A stretch of DNA of 64,000 bases from UBA2779 sp965232165. Its GTDB lineage: Bacteria > Spirochaetota > Spirochaetia > DSM-2461. Below, piece after piece: positions 60,820 to 64,000 of the stretch. The translations under genes and the position numbers were made by a program. Position 1 is the first letter of the stretch. Each line of letters starts with the position of its first letter. The notes beneath the pieces were generated by a model. That model was given only the letters and a program-made list of their open reading frames with translations, ran no database searches and had not been told where the DNA came from. The stretch spans positions 1,736,001-1,800,000 of the forward strand of contig CBDDOY010000001.1 in NCBI GenBank assembly GCA_965232165.1, read 5' to 3'.

Positions 60820-63387
60820 TTACCAGGTCATTTTCTTCGCCTTGATTCGTTCCACAGCCCATCTGGTGTATCGGCAGACCTTCTTGTCCGGATCAGACAA
60901 CAATGATTCCAGTATCGTCTCGTTATCCTCGTTCACCAAGGTTTCCAGCGCCCTGACGGCGAGTATCCTCACTTCTGTATCGGGATCTCTGACGGCATGG
61001 ACTATACCGCGATATGCAGGCAAAGTTGCGATGATGCTAAGCAATTCGGCCGCCTCCCGCCGTGACTGTACATCCCTTTGACCAAGCCGATTGATAAGAT
61101 TCTCGACGAAACCTGTTCGGGTGAGAATCTCGACAAGGAACGGCCTCATCGACGGACCGCCCCCCTTAAGCATTTCAGAGAAAGTTTTCTCCAGTTTTTC
61201 ACCCATTAACACGAAGACCTCGGCCAGCTTCTCTTTGAGCACCGCATCGGAATTCTTGAAATGTTCAACCATCTTTCGGAACATCTTCACGTCATTCTTG
61301 CAGGCCAGAGCCCGCAGCAATTCGTCTCTCAAATCATGCCCCAGGCTCAAGAAGCGCACCAATATATCGACTGATGCCAGTAAGTGACTTGAGGCTAATC
61401 CTTCCAGCACAGCCACTCGAACAACCTGTGATTCATTGGTATCAAAGAGTATCGTCTCCAGGAGCTTCAGGACATCTTTTGTCGATTTCTTCCCTGCGAT
61501 TCCGGCCGTCTTACGCCTGACATCCTCAACGGGATCATGCAAAAACCTAAGGATACTGTCTGCAGTGAGCAGGGTCTTGGTTCTTGACAGGGCCGATATA
61601 CAGGCGAAACGAACCTCATGATTCGCATCATTTAAACCTTCCCTTATCTCTTCGCTCAATGCTTCGACGCTGCCCGCCGGCAAGCAGGATACCAAGGCTG
61701 CTCTTAATCCGGAATCCGGTGACTTGAGGATGAAAAGAGCCCTGTCATTGAGCACCTTGTCATTCATTTTCTCGAAGTGATCACGGAAGCAGTCATAGAG
61801 ATCGGGCGGAAGAAGCGTCAGGTTTTCAATCATGGATTGGAGCGCTTGTTCCAATTGCCAGGCGCCGAGTATTCGCAGCGCCCGCAAACGAACCAGGTAA
61901 TGATGCTGAATTCTGTCAGCCTCAAGAATATCAAGAACGGGATTGATGAACATCGAATAAGGCAGCTTAGCCATGATGTCGAGATAGGCATCATCAGCGA
62001 TAAATTGAGGATCGACGAGGAATTCCAGCAGAACATCCCTGAAAACGTGGGCCTCATCCCGTGGTAAACGGGGCAGGATGAAACTGAGCAATTCATTGTG
62101 AGCACGCCGTTTCTTCAGTTCCTCCCTTACCAATAACCATGTTTTCTCGTTCCCCCTTGTACAGGCAAGGGTCATCGCATCTCGATAAAGCATCTTCCCG
62201 TATGGCGGCATAGCCGACCAAAGATCAAAGGCTTTTCTTGCCAGGGGTATCATGAGTTCGGCAGTGCCGCCTTGCTGGAGAAGCCTTGCGCCGAGAAGAA
62301 GCGTATCTATGGCTTGAGTTGACTGGAGATGAGAAAGAAAGCCGGTAATGCCGACTGACACGGATGAGGAAAGCAGGGCGAACCGCCTGTTCCAATCCTC
62401 CATGTCGCCGAGATTCGCTTCCTTGAACAGCCTCAGGAGTGTTCCCGCTTTCTCGAGAAACCGCGCCGATGCCAGCCTCAGCTCGGCCGAGTCCTTCTTC
62501 AGCGCGAGAATGGCAAGATTCTCATCCACCTTGGAGCCGGTTTTCATCTGTTCCAGGATATGGAGGGACTGCGTAACAGTGAGGTTATTATGATCAATCT
62601 GCCAGAGATGCGGGGATGTGGATTCGATGCGATCTCTGGCGCTTAGCCGCACTTCAGAGACGGGATCATTCAAGGCGATTGACATGAGCTGATTGATGCA
62701 GTCTTCCCGGTCAAGGAAGGCTCCCCTGATTGCCGTGCGCCGTATGATGGGATGAGAATCATTCAGGGAATTTTTGACGATGCGAATAGAACGATTGTCC
62801 GTATCGTCAATGATCACCCGCAGCGCAAAATAGCGCACAGTCCACTCCATGTCTCCAGAAAGATTTCTCACTATCTCAATAGCTTCATCCAATAGAATTC
62901 TTGCCTTTCCGTTATCAAAATCTTGTCCTTTTGAAGCCAAGGCCATATTGCGCAGTGATGAAGGGTCGGCATGATCCACGAGCCAGGCATTGAAGGAACG
63001 GGCTATGCGGCTGCTCTTCAGGGATGCCAAGAAAACCCAGAAAATCCCTTGACTGCCCGGCCAATCAAGGAGCCGATTGGCATCCTCTATGCTATTGAGC
63101 CTAAGCATTCTCCGCCTCAGAGCATCGGCCAAACCAAAATGGCGGACTATCTCCATTCCTTTTCGTCTAATAAGATTACTGACTATGCCCGGGTGGGCCA
63201 GAAGCCGGCCCCGGAGGGATTCATCGTTCTCTTTTCTCGCGAATTTCCGAAGCGACCGCTGAGTCAAGATAATCCGATAGGCTATGGGAATGAGCACAGA
63301 TGCAAGAGGCAGAACCGCTCCGGAAACCTTTATAAACGGAGGTATTGAAACCATAAGCGACTGAATGCTCAAAATCACTCCGGTCAT
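60820..63387 (-). CDS. HEAT-repeat protein with N-terminal membrane anchor
   Basis: 855 residues. One hydrophobic segment (about 18-40, SGAVLPLASVLIPIAYRII) is followed by a very long helical array with HEAT-type units, such as DPVSEVRLSARDRI, DANHEVRFACISALSRTK, DPVEDVRRKTAGIAGKK and DPDTEVRILAVRALETLVNE. The array should form a solenoid for protein contacts on the cytoplasmic face of the membrane. No catalytic motif is seen. Its ATG overlaps the stop of the GAF gene (ATGA), so the two are co-translated and may act together. Confidence 0.85.
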   Translation of the reverse strand: MTGVILSIQSLMVSIPPFIKVSGAVLPLASVLIPIAYRIILTQRSLRKFARKENDESLRGRLLAHPGIVSNLIRRKGMEIVRHFGLADALRRRMLRLNSIEDANRLLDWPGSQGIFWVFLASLKSSRIARSFNAWLVDHADPSSLRNMALASKGQDFDNGKARILLDEAIEIVRNLSGDMEWTVRYFALRVIIDDTDNRSIRIVKNSLNDSHPIIRRTAIRGAFLDREDCINQLMSIALNDPVSEVRLSARDRIESTSPHLWQIDHNNLTVTQSLHILEQMKTGSKVDENLAILALKKDSAELRLASARFLEKAGTLLRLFKEANLGDMEDWNRRFALLSSSVSVGITGFLSHLQSTQAIDTLLLGARLLQQGGTAELMIPLARKAFDLWSAMPPYGKMLYRDAMTLACTRGNEKTWLLVREELKKRRAHNELLSFILPRLPRDEAHVFRDVLLEFLVDPQFIADDAYLDIMAKLPYSMFINPVLDILEADRIQHHYLVRLRALRILGAWQLEQALQSMIENLTLLPPDLYDCFRDHFEKMNDKVLNDRALFILKSPDSGLRAALVSCLPAGSVEALSEEIREGLNDANHEVRFACISALSRTKTLLTADSILRFLHDPVEDVRRKTAGIAGKKSTKDVLKLLETILFDTNESQVVRVAVLEGLASSHLLASVDILVRFLSLGHDLRDELLRALACKNDVKMFRKMVEHFKNSDAVLKEKLAEVFVLMGEKLEKTFSEMLKGGGPSMRPFLVEILTRTGFVENLINRLGQRDVQSRREAAELLSIIATLPAYRGIVHAVRDPDTEVRILAVRALETLVNEDNETILESLLSDPDKKVCRYTRWAVERIKAKKMTW

Positions 63388-63890
63388 TCACAGCTTCCTT
63401 TGAACTTCAGCGAGGGGTTTTGAAAATAGCCGGCAATGAATTTAATCAATGCGTCAAAATAGAGGATGCAATGACTCCTGTAATGATTTTCGTTGCGGCT
63501 GTTGAAGAACAACACCCCCAGAAGGCCTGAACCAGCTTTGAGGGGCATGGCTATGCCGCTTCTCATTTCTTCATTGAGAAGGATGCTCTCAAAAAACCCA
63601 TGCCTCCGTGACAGCGAAACCACAGGCTTACCGCATTCGACAAGAAATTCGATGAACTCAGAGTCATGGAGAAAAAACTGAGGCACTTCGGCCATTCCGT
63701 ATATACAGGTCTGCACCATAGAATCTGCTGAATCCCCATGATTCTTTGAAAGGTAGGCACATGCCAGATCGGAATGGGTGAAATCGGACGATTGTCCTAA
63801 GAGAATAGGGATCAGCTTATTGATCTCAATTTCGGACATAAGCGAAGTAGAAATTTGTACTATACGGCTCAGAACAGATTCCTGTTTCAT
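63384..63890 (-). CDS. GAF-domain protein
   Basis: 168 residues that are essentially one GAF domain: helical lead (SRIVQISTSLMSEIEINKLI), CGKPVVSLSRRHGFFESIL, then GIAMPLKAGSGLLGVLFFNS, the typical GAF strand-turn-strand. No output domain is attached. Presumably a ligand-binding partner of the HEAT-repeat protein encoded right after it. The region 63891-64000 upstream contains no gene start that I can support. Confidence 0.8.
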   Translation of the reverse strand: MKQESVLSRIVQISTSLMSEIEINKLIPILLGQSSDFTHSDLACAYLSKNHGDSADSMVQTCIYGMAEVPQFFLHDSEFIEFLVECGKPVVSLSRRHGFFESILLNEEMRSGIAMPLKAGSGLLGVLFFNSRNENHYRSHCILYFDALIKFIAGYFQNPSLKFKGSCE

Positions 63891-64000
63891 GACTTCATTA
63901 TAAATTGCTCAAGGATTATGTCGAGGGCAGAATGCCGATCAATGGAGGTAAACAGAAATCGAAATGTCAGGGGCGCCTCAAGAATTGTGATCAGGAGTTG

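Overview
The window most resembles a member of the Spirochaetota (Treponema/Spirochaeta side). This rests on gene content, not on a marker gene: non-catalytic formylglycine-generating-enzyme (FGE) fold proteins with hypervariable C-termini like the Treponema TvpA class, integron-type attC sites, RND-exporter remnants, and abundant small dispersed repeats. No rRNA or ribosomal protein gene is present, so the taxonomy is an inference. Coding is dense and runs on both strands; three tRNA genes are visible (Met/Ile2 CAT, Gly GCC, Leu CAG).

Layout. (1) 1-8,400 is a plastic region. An IS30-family element with a 15-bp target duplication sits in the promoter region of a lipoprotein carrying an FGE-fold domain. 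Then come ahcY, a PAS-GAF-GGDEF protein and a second FGE-fold gene enclosed by 72-bp direct repeats. The 3' ends of the two FGE-fold genes differ almost only at first and second codon positions of NNY codons, which is the signature of a diversity-generating retroelement (DGR). No reverse transcriptase or template repeat was found in the window. (2) 8,400-17,600 holds an FtsX-like permease, a CsaA-like protein, an RND pseudogene, a tRNA with a neighbouring 136-bp tandem repeat, avtA, and a probable minus-strand run of cation exchanger, lysC, asd and a CBS-ACT protein. (3) 18,100-34,600 is an unusual lipid/polyketide-like locus. The plus-strand operon encodes HMG-CoA-synthase-like (PksG), two enoyl-CoA hydratase-like (PksH, PksI), a FabL-like SDR, an ACP, a PLP alpha-oxoamine synthase and a FabZ-like dehydratase. 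A sigma factor gene separates it from a minus-strand operon (large GNAT related to YghO/bacterial ceramide synthase, FabD, ketosynthase, FabG). A second ketosynthase follows. (4) Inside this locus, at 30,150-32,870, sits a two-cassette integron-like island with two 72-bp attC-like sites. It carries a DNA methyltransferase with a short restriction-endonuclease domain, and a TIR-domain protein. No integrase is in the window. (5) 34,600-64,000 is mostly housekeeping: serine acetyltransferase, NUDIX, gltBD, a degenerate bEBP-like regulator, a transglutaminase-TPR protein, thioredoxin reductase, GH3 hexosaminidase, GNAT, glycogen synthase, FAH-family hydrolase, a 24-kDa-plus ankyrin array, purU, comM/yifB, RNase HI, phosphohexomutase, a HEAT-repeat membrane protein and a GAF protein.

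Two dispersed repeat families lace the intergenic DNA. Family A (nine copies or fragments) is about 120-130 bp, can close on itself through GCGCAA/TTGCGC ends and has a long GC-rich central hairpin. Family B (four full copies plus decayed pieces) is a 161-164-bp MITE-like element with inverted ends GGGCACCTCTAAAAAAC. In three of four full B copies, an A copy lies within about 3-140 bp downstream in the same relative orientation.

How the genes could work together: the region-3 enzymes form a nearly complete type II fatty-acid/polyketide set (two KS, AT, KR, FabL-like SDR, DH, ACP). A beta-methyl-branching cassette, an amino-acid-condensing PLP enzyme and a putative N-acyltransferase complete it. 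The simplest reading is synthesis of a branched aminoketone or sphingolipid-like molecule. That is an inference from family membership and neighbourhood, not something the sequence proves.
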